A stretch of 64,000 bases of DNA from an uncultured bacterium (GCA_902774245.1 CACYHQ010000003.1:1-64000); one strand, 5' to 3'. Counted from the first letter of the stretch, positions 17,425-25,741 are shown. The notes: generated from the letters alone by a model not told the origin. A program made the numbers and translations.

Positions 17425-18554
17425 TGGGTACCTCCTGCAATTAAATTGGACCATCCGTGCAGCAGTACGTCATCCGTGAAGCGAGCGGAAACAAGTTCGC
17501 GTCCACGAAGTCCCATAGAGCGCGCTTCGTCCGGGGCGTTCAGCAGACGGTCGATCGCGTTTGCCAGAGCAGTTGTGTCTTCGGGCGGGATGAGCACGCC
17601 GGTCTGGCCGTCGATCAGATACTCGCGGACTGCACCGACGTCGAATCCGACGAGCGGTACGCCGTGTGCGAGCGCCTCCGGTCCGACCAGTCCGAACGGT
17701 TCCTGCCAGCGCCAGGGCAGCACGACCGCGCGGATGCCCCGGAACGCGTCATCCGGGTTCGGCGAGAAGCCATGAAACACGACCTTGTTTCCGAGCGGTT
17801 CCGCCAGCTGCTTCAAATACGCTTCATCGTTGCCGATGCCGACCACGTCCAGCACACAGGGCGATTTTACCTCATGCATCGCGGTCAGGAGCTGGTCAAC
17901 GCCTTTACCCCGGATGAGCTGCCCGATCGCCAGAATATGCGGCACACCGCCCGTTTCGGCGGAAGAAACGTCTTTCGGGATCGTGATCGCGGGCGGGATC
18001 AGCGTGTTCTTTTCCGCCGGGATGCCCTGCCGGATCAGGATATTCCGCATGAATTCGGACAGCACGATAAACTCATCGCAGGTGCGGATTTCGCGCCAGA
18101 GCGAGGCGAATCCGCTGAAGTTGGCGCGGAAGGTGTTGTCCGGCGAAGGCCGCCGAAGCATCGCGCAGCATCCGCAGATGAGCTCGCTGTAGGCGCGGGA
18201 ACAGTTCTTTCGTGTGACCGGATAGTAATACGCCCGGCGGGGACAGTAGTATTCGTGGTCGTGAATGAAGACCGCCGTCCGGCCCGCATTCCGCAGTGCG
18301 CGGACCGCCCCGGCGTCGCGGACTTTGTGCAGGACCGTGAGGTCGTATTCGTTTCCGTTCCGGTTGAGCGCGTCAGAAATCGTCTCCGCATGGTCGAACG
18401 CGGCGAGAAAGCGCTCGGAATCCTGCGTCTTCTCCACATAACAGCAGTCGACGGTGAATCCGTTCCGCCGCAGGAGCAGCGCGGTGCGCTCCATATAGCG
18501 TTCGATGCCGCCGATGATCCCGGCGTACTGGTTGACGAAACGAATGCGGGGCAT
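17421..18554 (-). CDS. GT4-family glycosyltransferase
   Basis: 377 aa. GT-B fold glycosyltransferase: an N-terminal acceptor domain (YAGIIGGIERYMER) and a C-terminal donor-binding domain with LAIGQLIRGKGVD and the EX7E motif in EPFGLVGPEALAHG. A cysteine-rich stretch (CSRAYSELICGCC) is found near residue 120 in some members that act on O-antigen or exopolysaccharide. First gene of the four-gene minus-strand operon; a promoter is visible about 50 bases upstream. Substrate unknown. Confidence 0.85.
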   Translation of the reverse strand: MPRIRFVNQYAGIIGGIERYMERTALLLRRNGFTVDCCYVEKTQDSERFLAAFDHAETISDALNRNGNEYDLTVLHKVRDAGAVRALRNAGRTAVFIHDHEYYCPRRAYYYPVTRKNCSRAYSELICGCCAMLRRPSPDNTFRANFSGFASLWREIRTCDEFIVLSEFMRNILIRQGIPAEKNTLIPPAITIPKDVSSAETGGVPHILAIGQLIRGKGVDQLLTAMHEVKSPCVLDVVGIGNDEAYLKQLAEPLGNKVVFHGFSPNPDDAFRGIRAVVLPWRWQEPFGLVGPEALAHGVPLVGFDVGAVREYLIDGQTGVLIPPEDTTALANAIDRLLNAPDEARSMGLRGRELVSARFTDDVLLHGWSNLIAGGTH

Positions 18555-18606
18555 AGCTGAAAAGACGCGGTTGACAGGACGATGGAAACAGAAAGTCTAT
18601 AACTTT

Positions 18607-18634
18607 AATATATTCAAAAATAGCCTCAATTCAA
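18607..18634 (-). promoter_or_regulatory. Promoter for the glycosyltransferase/exosortase operon
   Basis: On the minus strand: -35 TTGAAT (18629-18634), 16-base spacer, -10 TATATT (18607-18612), in an AT-rich 232-base intergenic region. The first gene starts about 50 bases downstream. A sigma-70-like match seen by eye, without experimental support. Confidence 0.5.
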
Positions 18635-18684
18635 CTTTGTTTTGCAAAAATGCGTGAAAAAGACGTTTTTTTGGAAAAAAACGT

Positions 18685-18713
18685 TTGAAAGCTGACACTT
18701 TGCAGTATATATT
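18685..18713 (+). promoter_or_regulatory. Promoter for the response regulator/phosphatase gene
   Basis: -35 TTGAAA (18685-18690), exactly 17 bases, -10 TATATT (18708-18713). The coding start at 18787 lies 74 bases downstream, with CGGAG as ribosome-binding site. Close to the sigma-70 consensus. Confidence 0.6.
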
Positions 18714-18786
18714 ATCGCAAAATCTATTCATTTGAACTTCTCCTGAACACAAACAACCCCAAAGCTGAACTTTCCCCGGAGTTAAT

Positions 18787-20412
18787 ATGAGCGATGTGAT
18801 CAAAGTCCTGGCCGTAGATGACGTTGAGGCGAACCTGATGATCATTCGCGGCTGCCTGAAAGGCGGCGGCTTCGAAATCGTGACCTGCACGAACGCCGTC
18901 GACGCTCTCCAGAAGTTCAAGGAACAATATTTCGACATCCTCCTGCTCGACGTAATCATGCCCGGCATCGACGGCTTCGAGCTGCGCAAACTCATCCGTG
19001 CCACCGACCCCGAGCGTCCCATCATCTTCCTCACCAGCATGGTCGAGGACAAGAACATGACCATGCTGAACCAGATCACCTGGGACGCCAACACGTACTA
19101 CCTGAACAAGGCGGTCGGCAAGAAGACGCTGATCCAGAAGATCACCGAGGTCGTCACCACCTACCGCCAGAAACTCATGGCGCACAAATACAGCGACCAG
19201 CTCGAGGAAGAGCGCGCGCTCGCCGGCGAACTGCAGAAGGTTCTGCTCCCGAACTGGTGCATCTGCAACGACGACGTACTGTTTTCCTCAATCTACGTCC
19301 CGTACATGCATGTCTCCGGCGACCTCTATGAAATGATCCCGTTCGGCGACTCCAAGTATCTGTTCTTCATCGGCGACATTTCCGGGCATGGTCTCTCCGC
19401 GGCGCTCTATATGGCGGCGGTCCAGTCCTGGCTGAAAATGACCCTGCGTGACAACGACATCAAGATCCACGAGCTAATGACGCGCCTCAACAAGTTCTTC
19501 TGCGAGGACCTGCAGAGCAAGAACTACATGACTGCGCTCGCCGCCATCATCGACTTCAAGAACAACCACATCTCCCTGCACTCCTCCGGGCATCCCGCCA
19601 TGATCTTTGCTTCTCCGAGCAAGAAGACCGTGACCGTTAGCGATACGAACAAGGGAAGCATGCCGCTCGGCTGGATGGCCGACGCCGAGTTCCCCGAATC
19701 CGAGAATTACGACTGCGATTTCGATGAGGACACCATCTTCATCGCCATGACAGACGGCGTGCTGGATATGACCAACGAGGACGGCCAGACCATGGACGAG
19801 GAGGATTTCCACTCCATCATCCAGTCCCAGCTCGAAAACCCGAACGTCGTCGCCCTGCCGTACCGCATCAAGGGCATGATGGCGAAGATGGGCTTCGACA
19901 AGGCGCCCGACGACTTCACCATCGTCGCGTTCCAGAAGCGTTCCGCACGCAAGGGCTTCATCGAACGCGTCATCCCCGCCACGCTTCCCGAGGTCGACAA
20001 GCTCGCACGCGAGTTCTCCGCCATCACCGACGATGTGCGCCAGAGCACCGAGATCGACCTCTGCGTCCACGAATACCTCAACAACGTCGTCATCCATGGC
20101 AACCACGACAAGAAGAAAGCGCCCGACCTCATCTACGCCAGCATTGGCATGGAGAACGGCGACCTGGTCCTTCAGGGCGCCGAGCGCGGCGGCAAGTGGG
20201 ATATCACCGGGACCCGCGAGACCAACGATCCCCAGCTTTTCACCGCTGAAAACGCGGAGGAGAAGAAGCCCGAAGAGGAGGAAAACCTCTTCGCCACCAG
20301 CGGACGCGGGATCCAGATCATCAAGGCGATCACGCAATACGTGTCGTATGAGACCAACTGCGGATTAAACGAAACGAAATTTGTATTCAATAAGAGGACA
20401 CCCGAATCATGA
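18787..20412 (+). CDS. Response regulator with PP2C-type phosphatase and HATPase domains
   Basis: 541 aa, three domains. Receiver (about 1-125): acidic pair D11/D12, phospho-acceptor D55 in ILLLDVIMPG, T83 and K108. RsbU/SpoIIE-type PP2C phosphatase (about 150-385): VSGDLYE, IGDISGHGLSAAL, SSGHPAM and MTDGVLDM. RsbW-like HATPase (about 400-535): N box DLCVHEYLNNVVIHGN and G box SGRGIQIIKAI. Such fusions control anti-sigma/anti-anti-sigma partner switching, so phosphorylation probably sets phosphatase and kinase output. The HPt gene that follows (ATGA overlap) may supply the phosphate. The controlled sigma factor is not visible here. Confidence 0.9.
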   Translation: MSDVIKVLAVDDVEANLMIIRGCLKGGGFEIVTCTNAVDALQKFKEQYFDILLLDVIMPGIDGFELRKLIRATDPERPIIFLTSMVEDKNMTMLNQITWDANTYYLNKAVGKKTLIQKITEVVTTYRQKLMAHKYSDQLEEERALAGELQKVLLPNWCICNDDVLFSSIYVPYMHVSGDLYEMIPFGDSKYLFFIGDISGHGLSAALYMAAVQSWLKMTLRDNDIKIHELMTRLNKFFCEDLQSKNYMTALAAIIDFKNNHISLHSSGHPAMIFASPSKKTVTVSDTNKGSMPLGWMADAEFPESENYDCDFDEDTIFIAMTDGVLDMTNEDGQTMDEEDFHSIIQSQLENPNVVALPYRIKGMMAKMGFDKAPDDFTIVAFQKRSARKGFIERVIPATLPEVDKLAREFSAITDDVRQSTEIDLCVHEYLNNVVIHGNHDKKKAPDLIYASIGMENGDLVLQGAERGGKWDITGTRETNDPQLFTAENAEEKKPEEEENLFATSGRGIQIIKAITQYVSYETNCGLNETKFVFNKRTPES

Positions 20413-20729
20413 AAGCCGATATCGCTGCCCATTTGAAGGAGCTTCTTGAGCTCGAAGACGAAGAGATCCAGGAATTCTACGATGCCTTCATCAAGGAATT
20501 CGACAAGTCCTGCGTCGACCTGCAGGAACCTGGCGTCGACTCCGATTTCCAGAAGCTGAGGATCATTACGCACACCATGTTCGGATACTGTGAGAACATG
20601 GGCGCCATGGACCTCTTCGCGCTGGCAAAGGAATTGAACGCCGCGGCCAAAGCCGAGGATGTTCCGACGTGCCAGGCGTCGATCCAGAAGATATTCCAGA
20701 TGCACGAAGCCTACCTCGCCGAAGGCTGA
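20409..20729 (+). CDS. HPt-domain phosphotransfer protein
   Basis: 106 aa, a single four-helix HPt domain. The candidate phospho-accepting His is H55 in LRIITHTMFGYCENMGA, matching the usual HTLKGSAANLGA pattern. It starts within the stop of the upstream response regulator (ATGA), so the two are coupled and probably partners in one phosphorelay. No sensor kinase is adjacent. Confidence 0.8.
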   Translation: MKADIAAHLKELLELEDEEIQEFYDAFIKEFDKSCVDLQEPGVDSDFQKLRIITHTMFGYCENMGAMDLFALAKELNAAAKAEDVPTCQASIQKIFQMHEAYLAEG

Positions 20730-20768
20730 GGCTGACTGTCTTTCTTTTTTCTTCTTCGTGACGACTGA

Positions 20769-21515
20769 ATGATCTCCGTTTCCGTTGTTCTCCCTACATT
20801 CCGGGAGAAAGACAGCATCTCTCCGATGCTCCGCGCCCTTGACGCGCTCAATCTGCCCGGACTGGAGATCATCGTCGCCGACGACCATTCCCCGGACGGT
20901 ACGGAGGAAGCTGCACTCGAAACCGCGAAAACGCTGCGCACGCCCGTCCGCGTGGAACAGAATCCCGGCGCTCGCGGGCTTGCGCCCAGCGTGGTGCACG
21001 GGTTCTCGAAAGCGAACGGCGACATCCTTGTCTGCATGGATGCCGACGGTCAGCACAGACCGGAGGACCTCCCCGGACTCCTCGCCGAATTTGACCGTAA
21101 TCCGGCGCTCTCCATGGTGATCGGGTCACGCCATGTGCCGGGCGGCGGCTTCACCGAAAAATGGAACCTCTTCCGTGTGATGTGCAGCGACGGCGCGGCG
21201 TTCGCGGCCCGTCTTGCGCTCGGAATTTCCCTCAAAGACCCGATGTCCGGGTTCTTCGCGATCCGCCGTTCCGCCTTTGACCGTGTGAAATCCTGTCTCT
21301 CGCCCGAAGGCTTCAAGATCATGCTCGAACTCGCGTTTCTGCTATCCCTCACCGGAGACGACGAGGTCATGGAGCATCCGATCACGTTTGCCATGCGCAA
21401 ACACGGCGAAAGCAAACTTTCCGGCCGCGTGATCTTCCAGTATCTTGCCATGCTCATGCGGTTCGTCCGGACGAAAAGAAGCCTCCGACGCAGGCTTGCA
21501 CCCCCGTCCCGATAA
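20769..21515 (+). CDS. GT2 polyprenol-phosphate mannosyltransferase-like glycosyltransferase
   Basis: 248 aa GT-A enzyme resembling dolichol/polyprenol-phosphate mannosyl- or glucosyltransferases. Visible motifs: VVLPTFREKDSI, the metal-site segment VCMDADGQHRPEDLP, and the acceptor region GFFAIRRSAFDR. No C-terminal membrane domain is present, as in the short DPM1-type enzymes. It would charge a lipid carrier with a sugar for later transfer. It lies 39 bases after the HPt gene, with no clear ribosome-binding site. Confidence 0.8.
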   Translation: MISVSVVLPTFREKDSISPMLRALDALNLPGLEIIVADDHSPDGTEEAALETAKTLRTPVRVEQNPGARGLAPSVVHGFSKANGDILVCMDADGQHRPEDLPGLLAEFDRNPALSMVIGSRHVPGGGFTEKWNLFRVMCSDGAAFAARLALGISLKDPMSGFFAIRRSAFDRVKSCLSPEGFKIMLELAFLLSLTGDDEVMEHPITFAMRKHGESKLSGRVIFQYLAMLMRFVRTKRSLRRRLAPPSR

Positions 21516-21559
21516 AGTCTTTTTGAGGAGGAAATCCGGCGGGTTCCGTCAGCGCGGGA

Positions 21560-22630
21560 TCATTGCGGCGGCAGAGTCGACGGGATATCGCTCCAGCCCT
21601 TGCCGTATTTCAGCACTTCCGGCTTGTCCGCCGGGCCCCGGACGATCAGCACGCGCAGCCCGGGATTTTTTTTCGTCCAGCCCGCCACGGCGTCCGGTCC
21701 CGCGATGAAGATCGAGGTGGAGATCGCATCACTGGCGACGCCGGACTCCGCGATCACGGTCACGGAATCCATCCCCGACACCGGCAGTCCGGTCGCGGGA
21801 TCGATGATGTGCGTATACTGTTTGCCGTCGATGATCACGTAGCGTTCGTAGTTGCCGCTGGTGCTGATTGCGGCGTCGCTGAGCGTGGTCTTGCCGAGCA
21901 GGTCGTCCTTGTGGAACGGATTCCGGATGCCCGCCGCGTATTTGCCGCCGCCGGATTTCTTCGGCAGCGCCAGGATGTTTCCGCCGATCTCGATCCAGCC
22001 GGTCCTGACGCCGAGCTTGCGGACGGCGTCGGCGGCGCGGTCGAGCGCGTAGCCCTTTGCGATGCCGCCGAGGTTGACCGACATGCCCGGCACGGTGAAC
22101 TTCACGGTATGCTTTTCGTCGTCGAATACGACTTTGTCCAGCCCGGTGATGCGTTTCGCCGCATCGATCTCCTCTGCGGACGGCAGCGTCTCGCGTTTGC
22201 TGTGGAATCCCCAGAGTTTCATCAGCGGGTCGATCGTCACGTCGAACGCGCCCCCGGAACCGCGCCAAAACTCCCGTGCCTGCGTGAGCACGTCCCACAG
22301 CAGGTCGTTGCACGCGAACGGTTCGTCCGCCGCGGTCGCGTTGAGCTTGGAAAGCTCGCTTTCCGGGTCAAAGATGTTGCACGTCCTCTCCACCTCGCGG
22401 ATCGCTTCGTGGGCCGCCGCGAGCGCATTTTTCACCACGATCTTTTCCTTGTGGCTCAGCGTGACCGAGCCCATCGTGCTCATCGTGGAAAACATGACGG
22501 TCTCGCCGTACATGCGGCGGGAATCGTGCAGCATGACGAACAGCAGGCAGATGCCGACGACGAGCGCCAGCGCGATATTGCGCGCGATCATGCGGCGGAT
22601 AGGCGTGTTGAGGTATTCTTTCAGGTTCAT
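21560..22630 (-). CDS. apbE: FAD:protein FMN transferase ApbE
   Basis: 356 aa. An N-terminal membrane/lipoprotein-like helix (about 17-35) is followed by the ApbE fold: the segment MSTMGSVTLS, FDVTIDPLMKLWGF, VNLGGIAKGYALDRA, WIEIGGNI and the metal-site region HIIDPATGLPVSG with SDAISTSIFI. ApbE covalently attaches FMN to threonine in flavoproteins such as Rnf/Nqr subunits. It starts four bases after the xerD stop, so the two are co-transcribed. Confidence 0.9.
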   Translation of the reverse strand: MNLKEYLNTPIRRMIARNIALALVVGICLLFVMLHDSRRMYGETVMFSTMSTMGSVTLSHKEKIVVKNALAAAHEAIREVERTCNIFDPESELSKLNATAADEPFACNDLLWDVLTQAREFWRGSGGAFDVTIDPLMKLWGFHSKRETLPSAEEIDAAKRITGLDKVVFDDEKHTVKFTVPGMSVNLGGIAKGYALDRAADAVRKLGVRTGWIEIGGNILALPKKSGGGKYAAGIRNPFHKDDLLGKTTLSDAAISTSGNYERYVIIDGKQYTHIIDPATGLPVSGMDSVTVIAESGVASDAISTSIFIAGPDAVAGWTKKNPGLRVLIVRGPADKPEVLKYGKGWSDIPSTLPPQ

Positions 22631-22634
22631 GGGC

Positions 22635-23531
22635 TCAGGCTCTCGGATGGAATTTGTTGAACACGCCGAGCAGGCGGTTTTCGTCGACGTGCGTGTATAT
22701 CTGCGTGGTGCTGATGTCGGCGTGTCCGAGCATCTCCTGAATCACGCGCAGGTCCGCGCCGTTTTCGAGCAGATGGCTCGCGAAGGAATGCCGGAGCGTG
22801 TGCGGATGTATGTTCTTCGTGATCCCGGCGAGGCGCGCGGCTTCCTTCACGATCATCCAGACGCGTTCGCGGTCGAGTTTTTTGCCATGGTTTGACAGGA
22901 ACAACTGAGGCGCGGCGCCGTCTCCAGCGAGCTCGGGACGCGCTTTCTCCAGATAGCGTTTCAGCTGGTGGATCGCCGCGTCGCCCATCGGCACGATGCG
23001 TTCCTTGGAGCCCTTGCCGAGCACGCGGATGGTGCGTTCGTCGAAGCGGACCGCGCCGAAGCGGAGGTTCACGCATTCGCTCACGCGGAGCCCGCAGGAA
23101 TACAGCAGCTCCAGGATACAGCGGTTGCGGATGATGAGCGGGTCCTGTGCCCGGACGGGAAACGCGTTAAGCAGGGCGTCGACCTCGGCCACACTCAGAA
23201 AATCCGGCAGGATGCGCCAGAATTTCGGCGAATCCATCACGTCCGTCACGTCCGCGGCGATCAGGCGTTCGCGGAAAAGGTACCGGTACAGGATCTTGAT
23301 CGCGACCAGACGCCGCGCGATGCTGACCGTCTCCAGTGCGCGTTCGTCGCGGCAGTATTCGAGGTAGTCGATGATGGCGTCGCGCCCGGCGGCGTCGAAC
23401 GACCCGATGCCTTGCGCGTGAAGCCAGTGGACGTAGTCTTCGAGGTCGGAGGAATAGGCGGACGTGGAATTCCGGGCGAGGCCGCGTTCGGCCGTCAGAT
23501 AACCGATGAAATGCTGAAGGATTTTTTCCAT
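22635..23531 (-). CDS. xerD: Tyrosine recombinase XerD/XerC
   Basis: 298 aa, the length of Escherichia coli XerC and XerD. An N-terminal SAM-like core-binding domain is followed by the catalytic domain with R149 (CGLRVSE), K173 (GKGSKER), H244 and R247 (HPHTLRHSF), H270 and Y279. The start ATG at 23531 avoids reading through the neighbouring tRNA. It acts in chromosome dimer resolution at dif. The XerD-type C-terminal segment (HADISTTQIYTHV) is seen, but XerC cannot be excluded. It is the only site-specific recombinase in the window. Confidence 0.88.
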   Translation of the reverse strand: MEKILQHFIGYLTAERGLARNSTSAYSSDLEDYVHWLHAQGIGSFDAAGRDAIIDYLEYCRDERALETVSIARRLVAIKILYRYLFRERLIAADVTDVMDSPKFWRILPDFLSVAEVDALLNAFPVRAQDPLIIRNRCILELLYSCGLRVSECVNLRFGAVRFDERTIRVLGKGSKERIVPMGDAAIHQLKRYLEKARPELAGDGAAPQLFLSNHGKKLDRERVWMIVKEAARLAGITKNIHPHTLRHSFASHLLENGADLRVIQEMLGHADISTTQIYTHVDENRLLGVFNKFHPRA

Positions 23532-23553
23532 GTGCCCCCCGGATTCAAGACAT

Positions 23554-23594
23554 AAAAAAACGCCATTTCGTATCGTGCAGATACAAAAATGGCG
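23554..23594 (-). terminator. Intrinsic terminator after tRNA-Asp
   Basis: On the minus strand a long hairpin (CGCCATTT... closing with AAATGGCG, inner GTATC/GATAC) is followed by seven T. The 5' arm of the stem uses the CGCCA at the tRNA 3' end, so tRNA tail and terminator overlap. Confidence 0.8.
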
Positions 23595-23666
23595 AGAGCG
23601 ACGGGATTCGAACCCGCAACATCCACCGTGACAGGGTGGCACTCTAACCAGTTGAGCTACGCCCCC
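23590..23666 (-). tRNA. tRNA-Asp (GTC)
   Basis: 77 nt including an encoded CCA. Acceptor GGGGGCG pairs with CGCTCTC (two G-U pairs). D-arm AGCTCAACTGGTTAGAGT, anticodon stem CCACC/GGTGG with loop CTGTCAC (anticodon GTC), and T-arm GCGGG TTCGAAT CCCGT are all present. Discriminator G suits tRNA-Asp. It marks the last clearly chromosomal gene before phage genes begin. Confidence 0.95.
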
Positions 23667-24139
23667 GCAATTTCTTGCATGAAACTTAATATACACCCCG
23701 GATTCGGAAAAAGCAAACTGAAACTTGAAAAAAGTACGAAAAAACTTTCCCGGCCGTCTGCTCGCGGCGGGGCGGGAGAGGGGAAGAACCGGGGCGGGAG
23801 TGGGGAGGAAATGGGGAAGAATGCCCGTTTTTGAGCATAAAAATGGCGGAGAGAGGGGGATTTTCTGCCAGTTTTTATAAACGTTGAGGCTGGAAATGGT
23901 GTTTTGAGGTTAAAAAACGGGGTGGGGTTTCGTGTGGTGCTTACGCTTTCTTGTTCTTTCTTGTTCTTCCTTGTTCCTTTGTCTGTATCAAGATTGTATC
24001 ACGGGGTTTTGAGGTTGAGCGTGGGGAGTTGTTAAGAAAAATTTAACAACTGGCCGTAACTTGCTCGCAACTTGCCCGGATCGGTGTGCAAGTCGGTGTG
24101 CAAGTTCAAAAACAACTTGACGGCAACTTTCATTTGAGT
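23667..24139. other. Noncoding region at the chromosome/prophage junction with clustered repeats
   Basis: No convincing gene in 473 bases. It contains three near-identical 10-base tandem repeats ([T]TTCTTGTTC type, 23947-23976) and paired TGTATCA words just after. A perfect 9-bp inverted repeat follows (AGTTGTTAA, 7-base loop, TTAACAACT, 24027-24051). Last comes a mirrored array: AACTTGC at 24058 and 24069, then GCAAGT at 24088 and 24100, plus AACTTG at 24114. It could be an attachment site with recombinase arm sites, or a regulatory/replication site. Nothing here decides between them. Confidence 0.5.
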
Positions 24140-24778
24140 TCATTTCTGCTGCGGCTGGCGCGGGAGTTTGAAATAGATTGCGGAAAGCAGAAAGATGATG
24201 GCAGAAACGCCAAAATCAATGGATACAACAGGGCTGCAATCCGAGAACAAAACAATGCACTGCCCTATGAGAAATGAAATCGTGGAGAGAACATAAAAAA
24301 AACTCGCTGTTGCGTTGTTGTCTGCCGATTCATACGCGGCCTGCTGTTCCGGTTCCCGCTCTGTTCCGTCTTTCGGCGGGTCTTCCGGTTTCGCCACATG
24401 CTGTTTCAGCGGAGTCGGAAGCCAGAAGCCACACGCGGGGCATTCGCATCCGCCACAGAACTTTTCGGGATCGTGAGGCGGGATGAAAACGTTTTTGCAC
24501 TTCGGACAGCGAACATGGACGGCATTTTTTTCCGCAGCCGCCTTTTCCATGTCCTCCATGACAGAAGCGGGCAGGCTGACCGTAGGAAACGCATCTTTCC
24601 CCTGCCTTGCATCCCTGTTCATTTTCTGCGGAGACGCGGGCGTTTCCTTCGGCGGCGCGGCAGAGACGGGAATCCTGGCGCCGCATGTCTGGCACGTCAT
24701 ATCTTCATAGATCAACGCCGGATTGATGTCTACCTCGTAATGCTGACCGCATTTCGGACAAGAGAGTTTGACGTTCAT
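24140..24778 (-). CDS. Zinc-ribbon protein with two C-terminal membrane helices
   Basis: 212 aa. Two zinc-ribbon-like modules are visible: CPKCGQHY with CQTCGARIP at the N-terminus, and CPKCKNVF with CECPACGFWLP near residues 90-120. Two hydrophobic helices follow at the C-terminus (about 160-180 and 188-205). It overlaps the repressor gene stop (ATGA), so it is expressed from the lysogeny promoter. A membrane protein made by the prophage in the lysogenic state could act in host modification or exclusion, but that is speculation. Confidence 0.65.
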   Translation of the reverse strand: MNVKLSCPKCGQHYEVDINPALIYEDMTCQTCGARIPVSAAPPKETPASPQKMNRDARQGKDAFPTVSLPASVMEDMEKAAAEKNAVHVRCPKCKNVFIPPHDPEKFCGGCECPACGFWLPTPLKQHVAKPEDPPKDGTEREPEQQAAYESADNNATASFFYVLSTISFLIGQCIVLFSDCSPVVSIDFGVSAIIFLLSAIYFKLPRQPQQK

Positions 24779-25176
24779 TGAGCGAGTTCCTTTATCGTCT
24801 TCAGGACGGCTTGAAGCGCATCCGGGGGAATATCCAGACCGATCAGGGCATCAACGACCTCATGCCGGAACGCTTCAACGGCAGATCGTATTTGAGCCTC
24901 GGAGACGGTGGCATTATTGAGCGAGACGGAGCCGTTTTTTACGTTGACATGGGAGACGGTTTGCGTGATGTTCCCATCTCCGTTCAGATTGAGCGTGGAG
25001 TTCGGGAACATCTTTTCAACGGTCTCAATCTTCATCCCGCGACAATATCCGGGCTGGGAGAGTATTTTTTGAATCCGCCCCTGGTTCACGTTGCATTTGG
25101 CCGCGACTTTTTCCTGTGTCTTGAAGGTGTCGTACAGCCTCTTGATTTCATTGTATATTGTATCAGATAGGTTCAT
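24775..25176 (-). CDS. Phage repressor-like DNA-binding protein
   Basis: 133 aa from the ATG at 25176 (AAGGAA ribosome-binding site). The N-terminal helix-turn-helix lies in TQEKVAAKCNVNQGRIQKIL. A short beta-rich linker with Asn repeats (LNLNGDGNITQTV) and a helical C-terminal part, possibly for dimerisation, follow. It is transcribed leftward, facing the early operon, from a promoter overlapped by an inverted operator. This is the layout of a lysogeny switch. Confidence 0.75.
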   Translation of the reverse strand: MNLSDTIYNEIKRLYDTFKTQEKVAAKCNVNQGRIQKILSQPGYCRGMKIETVEKMFPNSTLNLNGDGNITQTVSHVNVKNGSVSLNNATVSEAQIRSAVEAFRHEVVDALIGLDIPPDALQAVLKTIKELAQ

Positions 25177-25314
25177 TTTCAGGTTCCTTTTTCCCCTATA
25201 ATATAATACGATATAATTTTTTTTCAATTTTTTTTATAAACACCCCTTGAAAAATAATCAGACACGATTATATTATACCTTGACGATTAAATCACGCAAA
25301 CCAAGCGAGGTGTT
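25177..25314. promoter_or_regulatory. Divergent lysogeny/lytic promoters with inverted operators
   Basis: Rightward promoter: TTGAAA (25247-25252), 18 bases, TATTAT (25271-25276). Leftward promoter: TTGAAA (25222-25227 on the minus strand), 18 bases, TATTAT (25198-25203). The 11-mer TATAATATAAT at 25197-25207 recurs inverted at 25267-25277, so each copy covers one -10 element. The whole region is very AT-rich, unlike its surroundings. Confidence 0.7.
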
Positions 25315-25500
25315 ATGAAGAAGACCATCATCAAGCCGATTGCCCTGTTTGCCACGCGCGAAGAACTCAAGCAGTTTGAACTTATCAAACGCCACCACAA
25401 CCGCGCGAGCAATGCCGACATGCTGCGCGTCCTCATTAAACAGGAAGCGGAAAAAATTTTAGCCCAAAATAATCATAAGCGATTAACCACGGCAAATTAA
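25315..25500 (+). CDS. Small protein, possible ribbon-helix-helix or Cro-like
   Basis: 61 aa, first gene of the rightward early operon. It has a short beta-like start (KPIALFATREELKQF) and helical remainder (ASNADMLRVLIKQEAEKIL), compatible with an Arc-type ribbon-helix-helix regulator. Position opposite the repressor makes a Cro-like role attractive. There is no diagnostic motif. Confidence 0.5.
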   Translation: MKKTIIKPIALFATREELKQFELIKRHHNRASNADMLRVLIKQEAEKILAQNNHKRLTTAN

Positions 25501-25528
25501 ACCACACCACAACGAAAGGAAGCGAACC

Positions 25529-25741
25529 ATGCCTATCACGAGTTTCCCCGATCTCCCCGAAGAGCGAGACGAACGCGACTACGAGGCCGAAGAGTACGAA
25601 AGCGAAGAAAGACACCGCCGCCGCCGTGAACGCGAACACCTCGCCTGGGCGTCCGCCGGTCCCGGAAGTTTCTGGTACGATTCCGCCGATCCGTACGACG
25701 AAGACGAAGAAGACGACGACGAAGAAGAGGCCGAGGCATGA
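25529..25741 (+). CDS. Small highly charged protein
   Basis: 70 aa. Acidic and Arg/Glu-rich throughout, ending in an Asp/Glu run (DEDEEDDDEEEAEA). Ribosome-binding site AGGAAG. Such strongly acidic small phage proteins sometimes mimic DNA, but nothing specific is visible. The stop overlaps the next start (ATGA). Confidence 0.5.
   Translation: MPITSFPDLPEERDERDYEAEEYESEERHRRRREREHLAWASAGPGSFWYDSADPYDEDEEDDDEEEAEA

Noticed and set aside
22635..23531. XerD as the prophage integrase
   Set aside because: Its 298-aa length, XerD-type motifs and linkage to apbE fit the housekeeping recombinase. No phage-type N-terminal arm-binding domain is seen.
23947..23976. CRISPR-like repeats
   Set aside because: Three 10-base direct repeats without spacers; no array and no cas genes.
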